A program made the position numbers and the translations under genes. 64,000 bases of DNA. It comes from Mantamonas sphyraenae. Its lineage: Eukaryota; CRuMs; Mantamonadidae. Numbering within the stretch: position 1 is the first letter of the stretch; the number at the start of each line of letters is the position of its first letter. This document shows, piece after piece, positions 31,260-42,683 of the stretch. The notes under the pieces are model-generated. The model did no database searches and was not told where the DNA came from. It was given only the letters and a program-made list of their open reading frames with translations. The stretch spans positions 1-64,000 of the forward strand of contig JAPMXV010000007.1 in NCBI GenBank assembly GCA_026936335.1, given 5' to 3'.

Positions 31260-32878
31260 ATGTCCGAATCATCGTCGTCGTCGTCGTCGTCGTCGTCCAT
31301 GGATGTGGAGGACAAGGAAGTGCTGGCCCAGGAGGAGCGTGTGATGGAAGAGGAAGAGCTTGTCTCCGCCTACCCGTCTCTCACCACCTCCGACCTGCTC
31401 TTCAAGTACACCTGCGACTCGAAGCACGTCGACCGCGAAGCTATTGCCTCACAGCTCCTCGAAGCCGTCGAGAAGGACGGTACGTGGTTTGCATCCCTCA
31501 CACAACCGCTCCGTCCCGGGCATTTCCGTCCTGACACCTGCAAACGCGCACACCTCCACAGAGATGGGCCCCTTCTACAAGCTGCTCTGCGACACCACCG
31601 ACATCACAGTCGACAAGGACCTCCTCGCTAAGCTGGAGGCCAAGAATGCAGAGACCACCGAGAAGCTGAAGCAGAAGATCAAGGATGCCGAGGAGCAGGA
31701 AGGCGAAACCGAAGTGCGCGAAGCCCTCCTCGCACTCAGTGCCTACTATGCACGCATTGGCGACAAGGTACAGTATCCAACATTGTGTCTCCTCACACAT
31801 CCACGTCGACGCACTGCTTGTGCCTTTCCCACCTGTGCCTTCCGGCCCGCACGCGTCGCGCGCGCCCAATTCCGCTGCCTCAACCTGACCCTCTCTCGCC
31901 CTCCCCAGGACAACGCCCTCAGCAGCGCCCGTGATACAATGGAAAAGACCATTGCGTTGACCCAGAAGATCGACCTCGCCTTCTTCAACATCCGCATCGG
32001 CATCTTCTTCAACGACAAGGAGCTTGTGCGCCGCAATCTCGACAAAGCTCGCACGTGCGTTTCCGTCCCCTCCCCTATCTCGCGCCTGCCTCACATTCAC
32101 ACGCCATGCCGACGTTCTTTCTTTCCCTCTTCCCTGCCCTTCCCGTTCCATTGTGTATCGTCCCCGCTCCCCTCACACGCCCCACTCCCTGCACCCACAC
32201 AGACTCGAGGAGGAAGGCAGTGACTGGGAGCGCCGCAACCGCCTCAAGGCCTATGAGGCCTGGCACTTTATGCAGGTGCGCAACTTTGAGGCTGCTGCAG
32301 AGCGTCTGCTGTCCACCCTCTCCACATACACGGCCACCGAGCTCATGGAGTTTGACCAGTTTGTGTGGTACGCCGTCCTCATGGCCCAGGTCGCCACAGA
32401 CCGCACCACCGTCGGCGCAAAGGTCATCAACGCGCCCGAGGTCCTGCAGGTCATTGACGATCTGCCCAACCTCCACTCCTTCCTCGACTCTCTGTACAAC
32501 TGCAAGTACGACGAGTTCCTCGTCGCCTTTGCCGGCATCCTCGACCAGCTCGAGGCCGACAAGGTCCTTTCCCAGCACCTCGCCTACTTTTCTCGCGAGA
32601 TGCGCGTCGTCGTCTACTCTCAGTATCTCGAGTCCTACCGCACCGTCTCCCTCGCCTCCATGGCCTCCAGCTTTGGTGTCGGCGAAGACTTTCTTGACGC
32701 AGAGCTCTCCCGCTTCATTGCCTCTGGCCGCCTCAATGCCCAGATCGACAAAGTTGACGGTGTCATCACCACCAACCGACCCGACTCCAAGAATGCCCTC
32801 TACCAAAAGGTCATCAAGCAGGGCGACCAGCTCCTCAACCGCATCCAGAAGCTCTCCATGGTCACCAACGTCGGCTGA
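31260..32878 (+). CDS. RPN7: 26S proteasome lid subunit RPN7 (PSMD6)
   Basis: Four exons (31260-31479, 31562-31767, 31909-32054, 32203-32878) give 415 residues. Introns are 82, 141 and 148 nt. The protein follows RPN7 along its length: Y-x-L-L-C near the start of exon 2, Y-Y-A-R-I-G-D-K at the exon 2 end, then TIALTQKIDLAFFNIRIGIF, E-E-E-G-x-D-W-E-R-R-N-R-L-K, and the C-terminal PCI domain with FGVGEDFLDAELSRFIASGR and T-N-R-P-D-S-K-N. RPN7 is a horseshoe-forming PCI subunit of the 19S regulatory lid. A poly-Ser stretch follows the initiator Met. Intron 2 has the only donor seen without G at +5 (GTACAG). A second lid subunit, RPN6, lies 27 kb away. Confidence 0.95.
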
Positions 32879-32990
32879 TTGACCGATTGATTGCCGCGCC
32901 ACCAAATGCACTCCCATTCCCAAACCAAGTTCGCAAGTCCCTCCACGCATACAGTCCTTTGTTGTTGTGTGTTGATGCAGGGATCTGACC

Positions 32991-35598
32991 ATGCGCAGGC
33001 TCGCCCAAACCCGCTTCGCCATGTCCCACTCGTTTTCTGCCACCTTCACAAACTCCTTCACAGCGGCCGGAACAGAGCGCGTCTACCCGGGTGTCCTCTC
33101 CGACGAAGACGTGCGACGTAGTCAGTACAACGAGTCGGCCAAGGCCCAGTTTCACTCGCCGCGCAAGGCATGGGGCGCAAGCAACGTCGCCGGTCGGCGC
33201 ACCGTGGGCGGCTCGGGTTCAGGCGCCCCGAGTGCAACCACACCACGCAGCCAAGCCGACGGTGATCGCAACGCCACAAAGGCTGCAGATGGCGACGACG
33301 AATGGGATGACAGTGCCACCGAAGGCATGACCGAAGCCCAGGCAACCATTGCTCGCCTTGAGCACGAAATCCACAGGCTCAAGAACGAGCGAGACCAGCT
33401 GCGTTGGTCTGTGTCTTCCCACGACACGGCCCTGTGGCAAAAGTTTGAGCAAACCAAGCCGCCAGTCGTCCAACCGCCCCAAGGCTGGACCCCCAACCCA
33501 GACCCGGAGACGGCCCAAGAAGAGTTCTTCCGTGCCCTCAACACCCTCAAGAGCGAGCATCTCAAAAATCTCAAGCGCATCGAGAAGCTGTATCAGGAGA
33601 CAGGCAAGCCCGGGGACGTGGAGAAGCACGCCAAGGCTGCCGCGGAAAAGACTCGGTCAGTTTGACACGCTCAGCGTGTGAGAATTTTGTCAGCCGGGTA
33701 ACGGCTCGTTTTCGAATTCGCTCCGCCGGCACACACCCCGAGCCTGAGACACATTTTGCCCCTCGCCCGGTTGTTCTGGTATGAGCCCTTGCATGGTGAA
33801 TACCTCTGCTGACACTTGTTGTTCTCCCGTGCTTCCTTCCACCCACAGCATCAGCGAAAAGCTCGAGACCAAGCGACGAATCCGTCAGCGCGAAGCCGAA
33901 ATCGAAAAGGCGCTCATGTCGTCGTCGCTGCACCATGCCATGGCCGATTCCGTCACCAACAAGTACCATTTTGTGCACGACGAGAACGACGACGAGTCGT
34001 CCAGCGACAGTGACAACGACGAAGAGGACAACCTGGACGGCGGCCCCCTGTCCGACGACGAGCAGGGCCGTACACGCCCTCGTTCAGCCTACGCTCGCTC
34101 GCGCTACGGTCGTAGCGGCACAGGCACAGGTGGCCGCCCAAGCACTGCCAGCGCATACGGTCGCACCCGCCGATACGACGACGGCACCTTTGGCAATCCA
34201 CCGCGCACCACAGGCTCACGCTACGGTGCATACAAGAACCTGGAGCGACAGGACCTGCCCGAATCCATGCGTCAAACCTACGACTCGCGCTACTTTGAGG
34301 AGCAGCGACGCAGACGCCGCCAGCAGGAGAAGCGCAAGCCGCGCATCACCATCCCCAAGCCTTTTTCCTTTGAAGAGCGCGAGAACAGGCGTGGAAAGAG
34401 CCTTGCGCAGAGGCGCTTTGAAGAAGAGATGGAGCAGAAGCGGATGGAGGAGGAACGTGAGCTGAACTACCGCTTTGTGGCCGAGCCCGTGCCCGAAACC
34501 TCCTTGGTACCCAAATACCACCAAATGCAGGAGGAACGCGAAAACAGGCGCCGCGAAAACAAGCGCATGTCCTACGAGATCACGAAATCGCGCGAGAAGC
34601 CCTTTAGCTTCTACGAGCGCGACCTGGAGATGGAAAAGGACAAGCAAGAGACCCTGCGCAGACTGCGCAAGGAACGCGAGGAGATGGAGGCAAAGCAGCT
34701 GGAAAAGGGCAACTTTAGGGCCAATCGTATCCCCAGGCATGTCTCGGAGCCTCGCTTTGAGCTTATGCAGATGCAGGAGGAGGAGCGCAAGCAGCGAATC
34801 AACCAGGCCGCTCAGGAGCGTCTGCGACAAGCTTCGCTGCCGCCACGTATGGAGATGTGGGAGCACACGCAACAGGCCAAGAAACCCGTGGACGACGAGC
34901 CCACCTTCCGGCCGCAGATCAACGAACACACTCTGGATTTCGAAAAGCTGCACCGCGAGTTTGAGGCCGAGCTGGCTCGCAAGAAGCAGCAGTTCCGCCG
35001 CACGGAAATCAAAGAGTTCACCATGCGCACGGGCAAGAACATGGACGCGCGCAAGGAGCGTCTGGAGGCCAAGAAACGCGAGGAAGAGCTCGAACGCGAG
35101 TTGAAGGAGCAGCAAGAAAAGTGGGAGCGCGACCGTATGATCCGCAAGCTGCAGGCCCAAGCCGAAAAGGCTGAGCCCAAGATGACCCGGCTCACTCAAT
35201 ACAAGATCGAGGAGGCCAAGCGTCGCAAGGAGGAGGAGGACCGCAAAGAGAAGGAGAAGAAGGAGAAAGAGATGGCACGCAAGAACAAGAAGCGCAATGT
35301 GTCCGAGCGCGTGTCGAGCTCGCTCATCGACCGCACAAAGGACCTCGAGCTACGCAAAGAGCAACAGCGCCAGGCCAAGATGGAAGAGCGCCGGCAGCAG
35401 GAAGAGGAATACCAGCAGTACCTGGCCGATATGCAGGAACGCATCAACAACCGCCCGCTGCTCCTCAAGCAGATGGAGATCGACGCAGAGAAGAAGGCGG
35501 CTCAGGAGAGGTACAACCAGAAGATTCGGGCCTCGGGCATCGATTTTCAAGAGTACTTGCGCGAAGAGGAGGACGCAATGCTCAAGGACTACGACTGA
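32991..35598 (+). CDS. FAM161-like ciliary/centrosomal coiled-coil protein
   Basis: Exons 32991-33655 and 33849-35598 join across a 193-nt intron (donor GTCAGT, acceptor CCCACAG) to 804 residues. A second ATG at 33021 (GCCATG) is an equally good start. Residues about 380-560 carry the FAM161 (UPF0564) signature: ITIPKPFSFEERE, then F-V-A-E-P-V-P-E-T-S-x-V-P-K-Y, then K-P-F-S-F-Y-E-R-D, then F-R-A-N-R-I-P-R-H-V-S-E-P. The C-terminus is long, charged coiled coil. FAM161A/B bind microtubules at the ciliary base and centriole inner scaffold. The N-terminal part is acidic, with an LEHEIHRLKNERDQLRW heptad run. This supports a flagellated organism, together with the DNAAF5-like gene. Confidence 0.8.
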
Positions 35599-35713
35599 GC
35601 AAACCAGTGCACCAATGCAGCCCTTTTCCCATCCACCCACCCATTCATGTGTCAATTGTGCTCATGTCCGTCAACGTGTCAACATTCCGTGCATCCCGCA
35701 TCCCCGCAACCTC

Positions 35714-36838
35714 TCAATACTCAATCAGCGGCTCACCAACCTCGGTGAGCTTGGAAATGTTGCACTTGAGATCAAAGACCCGGCTGAGCACAATCTTGAA
35801 GATCTTGCTCACGTTGATGGAGTGGCTGGTGGAGCAGAAGATCAGCGGCGCCTTCATGGCCTTGGCAAACTTGCGTGCCTGCTTGGTGATCTCTGCCTGG
35901 TCTTCAAAATCCATCGAGGCAAAGGTGTCGTACTTGGTGCCCACCAGGAATGGGATGGCACTCTTGTTGAAGCCGCGAGCCTGGCGGTACCAATCGCGAA
36001 CGGAATTCAAAGTGCTCTTGCGGCTCAGATCAAACATAAACAGGATGGCCACGGCGTCGTTGCACACCAGCGGCAGCATGTTGACAAACTCGCGTTGTCC
36101 TGTGTCGCACCACACGTGTCAGTGACCCGCCTGCCGCCGAAAACGCGCCGACCACGCCGCCGTCTTGGCTGGAAACTCACCTCCCAGATCCCAGATGCTG
36201 AACGTGATCTCGCTGTTGCGGATGTTGACGCTCTTTTCCATAAAGTTCACACCTGCGATTGGACATAAGTGTGCAACGTGTATGCGTAGCGCTGCGTCAG
36301 CTTCTCCTCCCGCCCCTGCACGACGCCCACGCCCACAGGAAACACGCGCCGAGCAAGGAGGGCATTTCCCGACCCTCTCGCGCCGTCGCGAAGCCTCCTC
36401 CTTTTGACCTCGCCCGCCGGCTCCTGGCGACACGTCTTTGCGCACAAATGCAATGCACGGCATCAAGGGCCACCCTTCTCCTCACTCTATGCATCACCTC
36501 CGTCTCATGGCCACGCATCACCGTGTGCCGAGCCCTTTTGCAAACCTACCGAGTGTCTGGATATAATCTTCGTCAAACTGGCCCTCGACATACTTGACCA
36601 TCAGCGAGGTCTTGCCAATTTGTGAGTCGCCCACCATGCCCACCTTGAGCACCACCGAGTTCTTCTTGTCGTCTCCTTTGCTGCTGGACAGCTTGCTCGA
36701 CTTTTTGCTGCTCTTCTTTTCCTCCTTGCCCGACTTGCCACTCTCCTGCGACGACTCTTCCTCCGTCGAGCTTGTTTGAGTCTCCTCCTCCTCTTCACCC
36801 GCCTTCTCAGTGTCCTCCTTGGTGTCCCTTTCGCTCAT
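35714..36838 (-). CDS. SPG1: Spg1/Tem1 family septation GTPase
   Basis: Exons 36838-36550, 36252-36181 and 36099-35714 give 248 residues. Introns are 297 and 81 nt. A 64-residue Lys/Glu/Ser-rich tail precedes the GTPase core. G1 is GDSQIGKTS (70-78), followed by [29 protein letters not shown] with the catalytic Gln, GTKYD as the NKxD equivalent, and STSHSIN near the end. The match to fission yeast Spg1 and its plant and amoebal orthologues is nearly continuous. Spg1 triggers septum formation/cytokinesis and mitotic exit; animals lack it. No C-terminal prenyl Cys is present, as usual for this family. It is divergent from CCDC22 by 90 bp and convergent with the FAM161-like gene. Confidence 0.95.
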
Positions 36839-36928
36839 GGAGATGCGCGCTTGCCTGCTGAGGACGTTTGGCCTCGACTGCGCCGCCCCGGCCACCCCGA
36901 CACACCACCAAGCCACCACTCCGCAACC
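36839..36928. promoter_or_regulatory. Bidirectional intergenic region, SPG1 / CCDC22
   Basis: Ninety base pairs separate the two divergent ATGs. The sequence is GC-rich and no TATA motif is visible. Confidence 0.4.
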
Positions 36929-39230
36929 ATGGATGACGTCGACGGCATCCTCATTCTCTCTCTGAAGCAGGTCGGCTGGTACGTTCCGTGTCCCCCTGTC
37001 ATGCTCATGTCCACAAAGCTCGCCAGGTTGACACAACACACACAACGCTCTCCCGTTCACACACATCCCACAGCAAAGTCGACGCAGCCTCCTTTGCCGA
37101 ATTCCAGGCTGCAGACGTCGTTGCCTGCTCTGCTACAGCCCTGCAGATCATCGACAAGGACATGGTTTTCAACAAGACCCTGCCCCAGGGTGTCGGTGCA
37201 CAAAACCGCCTGTGCAACAGCCTCGCCAACGCTTGCAAGCGCCTCGGCTATCGTGGCCAGGTCGGCTTCGACACCTTTATGCTGCCCACCGAGAAAACCA
37301 CTCGTGAGCTCTTTATGTGGATGGTCGAGAAGCTGCCCACACAGACCGAGGACGACGGCGCCGCTGCCGAAGCGTTGAGTAAGTGGTGTCCGATTCTGAA
37401 AAGGCCCTCCCTCTTCCAGTTCACCTTGCCCTTGTGTGCTCTTCTCCCCTCCGCATGCACACTATGCACGCATCCCCACACGCTCCTCCATACTCTCCGT
37501 CAACTCCACCACCATGCTCACCTCTCCTCCCTCTCCCCACCCTTCTCGTCGACCCCCAGGCGGAACCGACGCAACCAATTCCATGATCCACGCCCGCCTC
37601 TCGCAGCTTCACGACGCCTTTTGGAGTCCCGCCAACCTGCGCAAGCCCGCGCGCATCACAGGCAACAACGTCCTTGGCGTTAAGCACTTTTCCTCCTCCT
37701 CTCTTCATGCCCCAGGCTCCAGCTCCTCCGAGCAGGGTACGTTTTCGCCTGCTCCCACTCTCCATCATGTCCCCCGTTCTCACCCCCTCATCTCTCCCCT
37801 CTCCCTCCCCAACCCTCTCTTGTGCCTTTTACCACAGCTCGCTACCATCGCATCCACATGCCCAAGGTCACCGCCCAACCTCCTCGTCGCCGCCAAATCG
37901 CCCCTTCCCTCCTCAACCACACCCGCAAACAACTCGTCAAGCAGACCGAGGCCGAAGCTCTAGGTGGTGGCGTCGATGGAGACCAGCGCGAGTACGCAAA
38001 GAACGTTGCTGCCCTCAAGGCCAAGGTCGGCAAGATTACCGCCCAGGCCCTACGCGCTGCCCTCAGCTCAAGCTCCGCAAAGAGCTCAAACTCCCTCAAC
38101 GACATCCTTGCCGCCAGTGCTGCACGTGCAAAGAACACAAACGCCTCACTCTTTGCCAACACCTCCGACTTTGTCAACAAACAGGACGACGACACCACCA
38201 CCTCCTCCTCCGAGGGCCCCGCAGAGAGTGCAGAAGATAAGGAAGAGCAACTCCGCGTAAGTTTCACATCGCCAGCAACCCTCTCCTCGCAGGAGACGCT
38301 GACACTGACTCCCCTGTTTCGCTCGCACAGCGCCAACGCGAAGAGGAAATCAACTCTCTCGAGTCCGAGCTGCAGGAGCTCAAGGACAACACCGCCCAGT
38401 TTCTCAAGGAGATCGAAACCTTCAAGGCGTCCTTGCGCAATATCGAAGACCAGTGGAACGTGGAGGAAGCCCGCCAGCCCAAGCTCGAAGCGGAGTACAC
38501 TCTCCTCAAAGAGGTGTTTGACAAGCTCCCCGAGGCCGACAAATACATGGCCGAGCTGCAGGAGCTCAATCAGGCCGCCGCCGAGGATCTGCTCAACATG
38601 GCCGAGGAGTGGGAGCAACGTCGAGAGCCGGCCATTGCCGAGTATCGCAACCAACGCAAGGCTGCCGAGAACAAGCAGAAGGACTGGAAGCGCATGGTGG
38701 GAGAGGTGAAAGGGATGCGTGAGCAGATCAAGCAGTACCTCGAAGACATCCACGAACGAGAAGACAGGTACAAGAAGCTCTACGCTGCCTACGAGCCCAT
38801 GCCCAAAGACGTCAACCGCGCTACCTACACCCGCAAGATCCACGAGATTGTCAAGAACGTACGCAAACAGAAGCTCGCCATCGACCAGATCCTCTCCGAC
38901 TGGCGTGAGCTGCAGAAGGACATCAACACCCTCGGCGAGACCCTCGGACGTGTGTACCACGAAACCGAGGACTACGTGTTCACCATCGCCAAACAAGACC
39001 CGTCCGCGACCGCCATCTACAAGGGCATCACCAAGCTCCACCAGCACTTTGCAGACGTCATCGACGCCGTGGAGGCAACCGGCCAAGCAGAGATCCAGTG
39101 CCGCAACCTCCAGGCCCAGATCGAGGCTGTCGAGAGCCGCATGAGCTCCCTCAACTCCGAACGCCTGGTTTCCGACCTCAAGCAGATCAAGAAGGAGAAC
39201 GAAGGCCTCATGGCCAAACTGCACCGTTGA
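36929..39230 (+). CDS. CCDC22: CCDC22 homologue, CCC/Commander complex subunit
   Basis: Five exons (36929-36978, 37074-37378, 37560-37736, 37838-38256, 38331-39230) give 616 residues, against 627 in human. The N-terminal calponin-like NN-CH domain starts [17 protein letters not shown], includes N[11 protein letters not shown] and ends at [11 protein letters not shown]. The middle is Ser/Thr-rich with an R-x-x-R-x-x-I-H-M-P-K motif. Exon 5 is the long C-terminal coiled coil ([20 protein letters not shown] and onward). In animals CCDC22 pairs with CCDC93 and COMMD proteins in endosomal recycling. Introns 1-4 are 95, 181, 101 and 74 nt with GTACGT or GTAAGT donors. Phases agree at all junctions. 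Confidence 0.88.
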
Positions 39231-39362
39231 GGTGGGAGGGAAAACGTTCGTTTTGGAACGAAAAAAGTGCCCGCGGCGCCTTCCGCTGCAAGCCAAATTT
39301 CGCCTAGCGGCCCCAATTTATTACCCTCACCCACTGTTTGCAAGCTCCGTCTCGACCCTTGC

Positions 39363-42300
39363 ATGCAACCCAACCAATCCCAGGATTACGCCGACGCACA
39401 GAGGCGCCACCATTGGAAAACCACTTCCACGGAGATGCACAGCTCAGGCGTCCGCAGCAGCGCCCCTACCAGTCCTCGACGCACCAGGAGCCCGCTGATG
39501 TCCACAACCTCCTCGAACGCCCGTATGGCGGCCAGCAGGTCAGAGGCAACCACCCCTGTGGAGAACAGGCTTCACGACTCGTCACAACAAGACTTTTTTA
39601 ACCAGCAGCTCGTGGCCTCCCTTCTAACAATCACCAACGGTACGTTTGCTTGGGTGTCCTGTCCCCGTCTGTGCCTGCCCGGCCTACCCTCCCACATCGC
39701 CCATGCGTCCGACACATTGTCCCTCTTGTGGGCCCCGGTTTTTTTTTCCGGTCCGCGAAGGCCAAAGCCAAAACACGCCGCCCAAAAACCCAAACACCTT
39801 GCCCCCCCGTGTTACACACGCCACACCTGCCCGTGATTGTTTGATCGTTTCCTCCACGCGTGTACTTCTCGTCCATAATCTGCTTGCCATGTGCTATGCC
39901 GACGTGGATCGTCCACAATCGTCCGTGGCAAGGGAAAGTGGAACGCGATGCCCAGCGACGAAGGCTCTCCAAGTTTCTCGAACTTCGCTGACCCTATCCA
40001 TCGTGCACCGCAAACACCCACCCTACCGCGTCGATGCACATTACAGAGGGCGATGCGCACGAGCCCCACGGTACAAACGAGCGATGGAGCGCAGCTGGCT
40101 CGGACGAGAGTCTTGGCAGAGAACCGTCGTCGGGCGCCCAATCGCCACTGCGGCTGCGCACGCTTAGCTGGTACGATCAGCCAGGCCCAGGCCATGCATC
40201 GACCACCGCAGGGGATAGCAGCGAACACACCAGTCCCCAACAGGGTCTCTTTCCAGACGCAGACATCATCAACAATCTGGATGACACGGTCGTCAGCGGA
40301 AACCTCTTTAGCACAAACCTCAATCTCGCAAACATCCACCCCATCGACCCAATGGCCAAGGCGGGCTTTTATACAGAGCACACCTCGCCAAACCGCTCGC
40401 GCCACATCATCTTCAACTCGTACGGCCAGTACGGAAGTCACAGCGCGCCAATCTCCCTCAACACAAGCCCCATCCACTCTCCGTCCTCCTCCAGCCGCTC
40501 CTCTCCGGTCAGCAACCATCTTCACCACACACAGCAAATGTTTGGCAAAGAGCGCAAGTCGAATCTCAGCTTCCAGCCTCCCCCCGGTTTCGCAAGCGAC
40601 GAGAGCTCCACCTTTTTCTCCACAGTTCAATCATCCCACCACAGCGAGTCTGAAGCCTCCACCGAGACATACTTCTCCCGTCTGCAGGAACGTGTCGAGG
40701 TCCTCGTCAGCTCCGTCACAGACCAAAACGCAGCCGTGCACACCCAGTACGACACGCGCGACAGCTCCACTCCCGTGCGCCAACGAGACTCTAATTCGGT
40801 GTCCCCGCCGGCGTCCCCCACCATGGCCACTTCATCCTCCTCCATTTCCACATCCTCTACCGCCTCGTCCGTGGTCCAGTCCACCCTTGTCCTTCCGGAA
40901 GACTCCTCTCAACCGCGAATCCTCAAGAAGAACGCCAGCGGCAGCAGTACCGCCTCTGGCATGAGCATCAGCACGCTGGACACCGCTGACGACACACGAG
41001 AACATCCCAACGGTGAAAAGCCCAACCGCACCCTGTTTGTGAGGCAGATCTCCAGCGAGACTCCAGACGACGAGCTCATGGAGGCCTTTGCGCGCTATGG
41101 CGACGTGCGCAGGCTGTACACCAAACCCAAGGTGCGTGGCTTCATCATGGTCTCCTACTTTGACAAGCGCGACGCTTCACGCGCAGCAAAGGCCATGCAG
41201 GAAGAAAATGAGCGCGGCCTCACAGATATGGACGTCCACTTTTCCATCCCCAAGGAAAACGCTTCGGAGAAGGAGAAGCACCACGGCGTCGTGTGCATCC
41301 AATGCCCTCCAAACACGTCCACCAAGCGTGTCCAACAGCTGTGCCAGGCCCACGGCGACGTCGAGACCATCAGCAACGAGGGCAAGGGGTTGTTCTTTGT
41401 CGAGTTTTTTGACATCCGCGAGGCAGACTCGGCCAAGCAGGCCCTGCACAAGAGCCGACTTGAAGGCCGCAAAATCACTGCGGAACACCTTTGGGTGCGC
41501 AACCAGCGCCTCCGCCAGCAGGATCAGCAAAAGCGCAAGAACACACCCGATCGGTCGGGCGCACGCACCAACAGGCAGACCCCGACACAACCTCAGCAAA
41601 ACCGGCACTCCAGTCCCATCCAGCGCATCGGCCAACAGCAGCAACAATGGTCGCAATCGTGGCCCCAACAACATCAACAACAGCAGACATGGCCACAGCA
41701 GGGACAGGAAATGCCAAGCAGCACCACCGGCATCAGCAGCGTATTTGCCACAAACAATCCCTTTGCAGGCTCCCTGGCAGGTATTCCCTTGCTGAGTCAA
41801 CCTCAAATCTTTCGCAACGAGCGCGGTGACGTGTACATGGTTCACCAGGGAGAAGGTAACCAGCCGATGATGTTCCAGATGACACCGGTGACAGCAACCG
41901 GTGCAGGCATCTGGAGCGACTCCTCCCCCGCTGCGTCCTTCACCGCAGACGACCAGTTCTCCTCTTCGGGTTCCGGCCTCTTTGGCACGTCTACTACCGT
42001 GTCTACAGCTTCATCCATGTCCACATCGTCGTCAGCGTCGTCCGGCGACGGCAATGTGAACAACAACACCCAGTCGTCCAGCAGCTCCAAGGCAACCACC
42101 ACCAGCAAGGCAGACTCTGCAAGCACCACCAGTAGCCAAAAGGCAAGCTTTGAGCTGGACCTCATGAGCATCATGCGAGGCATCGACTCACGCACCACGC
42201 TCATGATCAAGAACATTCCGAACAAGTACACGCGCGCCATGCTCAAGGAGGACATCGACGAGGAGTTTGCAGGCACCTACGACTTTGTCTACCTTCCTGT

Positions 42301-42652
42301 GGATTTCAAGCACAACTACAACCGTGGCTACGCCTTTATTAACTTCATCAACCACGAAACCATCGTGCCGTTCCACGGTCGCTTTGAACGCAGCAAGTGG
42401 AACCGGTTCAACAGCGAAAAGAAGTGCCACCTCACGTACGGTCGCATCCAGGGCAAGCAACCACTGATTGACCACTTCCAGAATAGCAACAATGCCCTGT
42501 ATGCAGATGACGAGAGCGAGTTTGGTCCTCTCATTTTCTATTCCAGTGGCGATCGCAAGGGGCAGCCGCAGCCGTTTCCGTTCCGAATAGGAAGCACCAA
42601 TGATGACTCTGTCACCACGTCGTCCAGTGAGGAGAAAGGGGATGGGACGTGA
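39363..42652 (+). CDS. Mei2-like RNA-binding protein, three RRMs
   Basis: The best model is two exons, 39363-39639 and 40047-42652, giving 960 residues; the 407-nt intron (donor GTACGT, acceptor TTACAG) is the longest mapped here and could hide a further exon. RRM1 lies at about 420-490 (RTLFVRQI, VRGFIMVSYFD). RRM2 is at about 508-575 (LFFVEFFD). The diagnostic Mei2 C-terminal RRM is at about 805-910 (TTLMIKNIPNKYT, FDFVYLPVDF-like strand, N-R-G-Y-A-F-I-N-F). Gln-, Ser- and Asn-rich spacers separate them. Mei2 proteins bind RNA and drive the switch to meiosis in fission yeast; plant AML proteins act in meiosis and growth. A role in differentiation is inference. It converges with NOP14 with 31 bp between stop codons. 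Confidence 0.85.
39640..40046 (+). other. Long intron of the Mei2-like gene
   Basis: The intron holds a C-rich and A-rich stretch, a poly-T run near 39739 and no obvious second gene. An open stretch at about 39978-40035 (GSPSFSNFADPI in translation) looks coding-like but has no convincing flanking splice sites. Confidence 0.5.
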
Positions 42653-42683
42653 GAATGAACAAAGACGAAGCGCAGCTCCAGAT

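Noticed and set aside
39891-40964. Separate gene in an alternative frame across the Mei2 exon 2 start
   Set aside because: It overlaps the RRM gene out of frame, is Ser/Pro-rich shadow sequence, and has no splice support.
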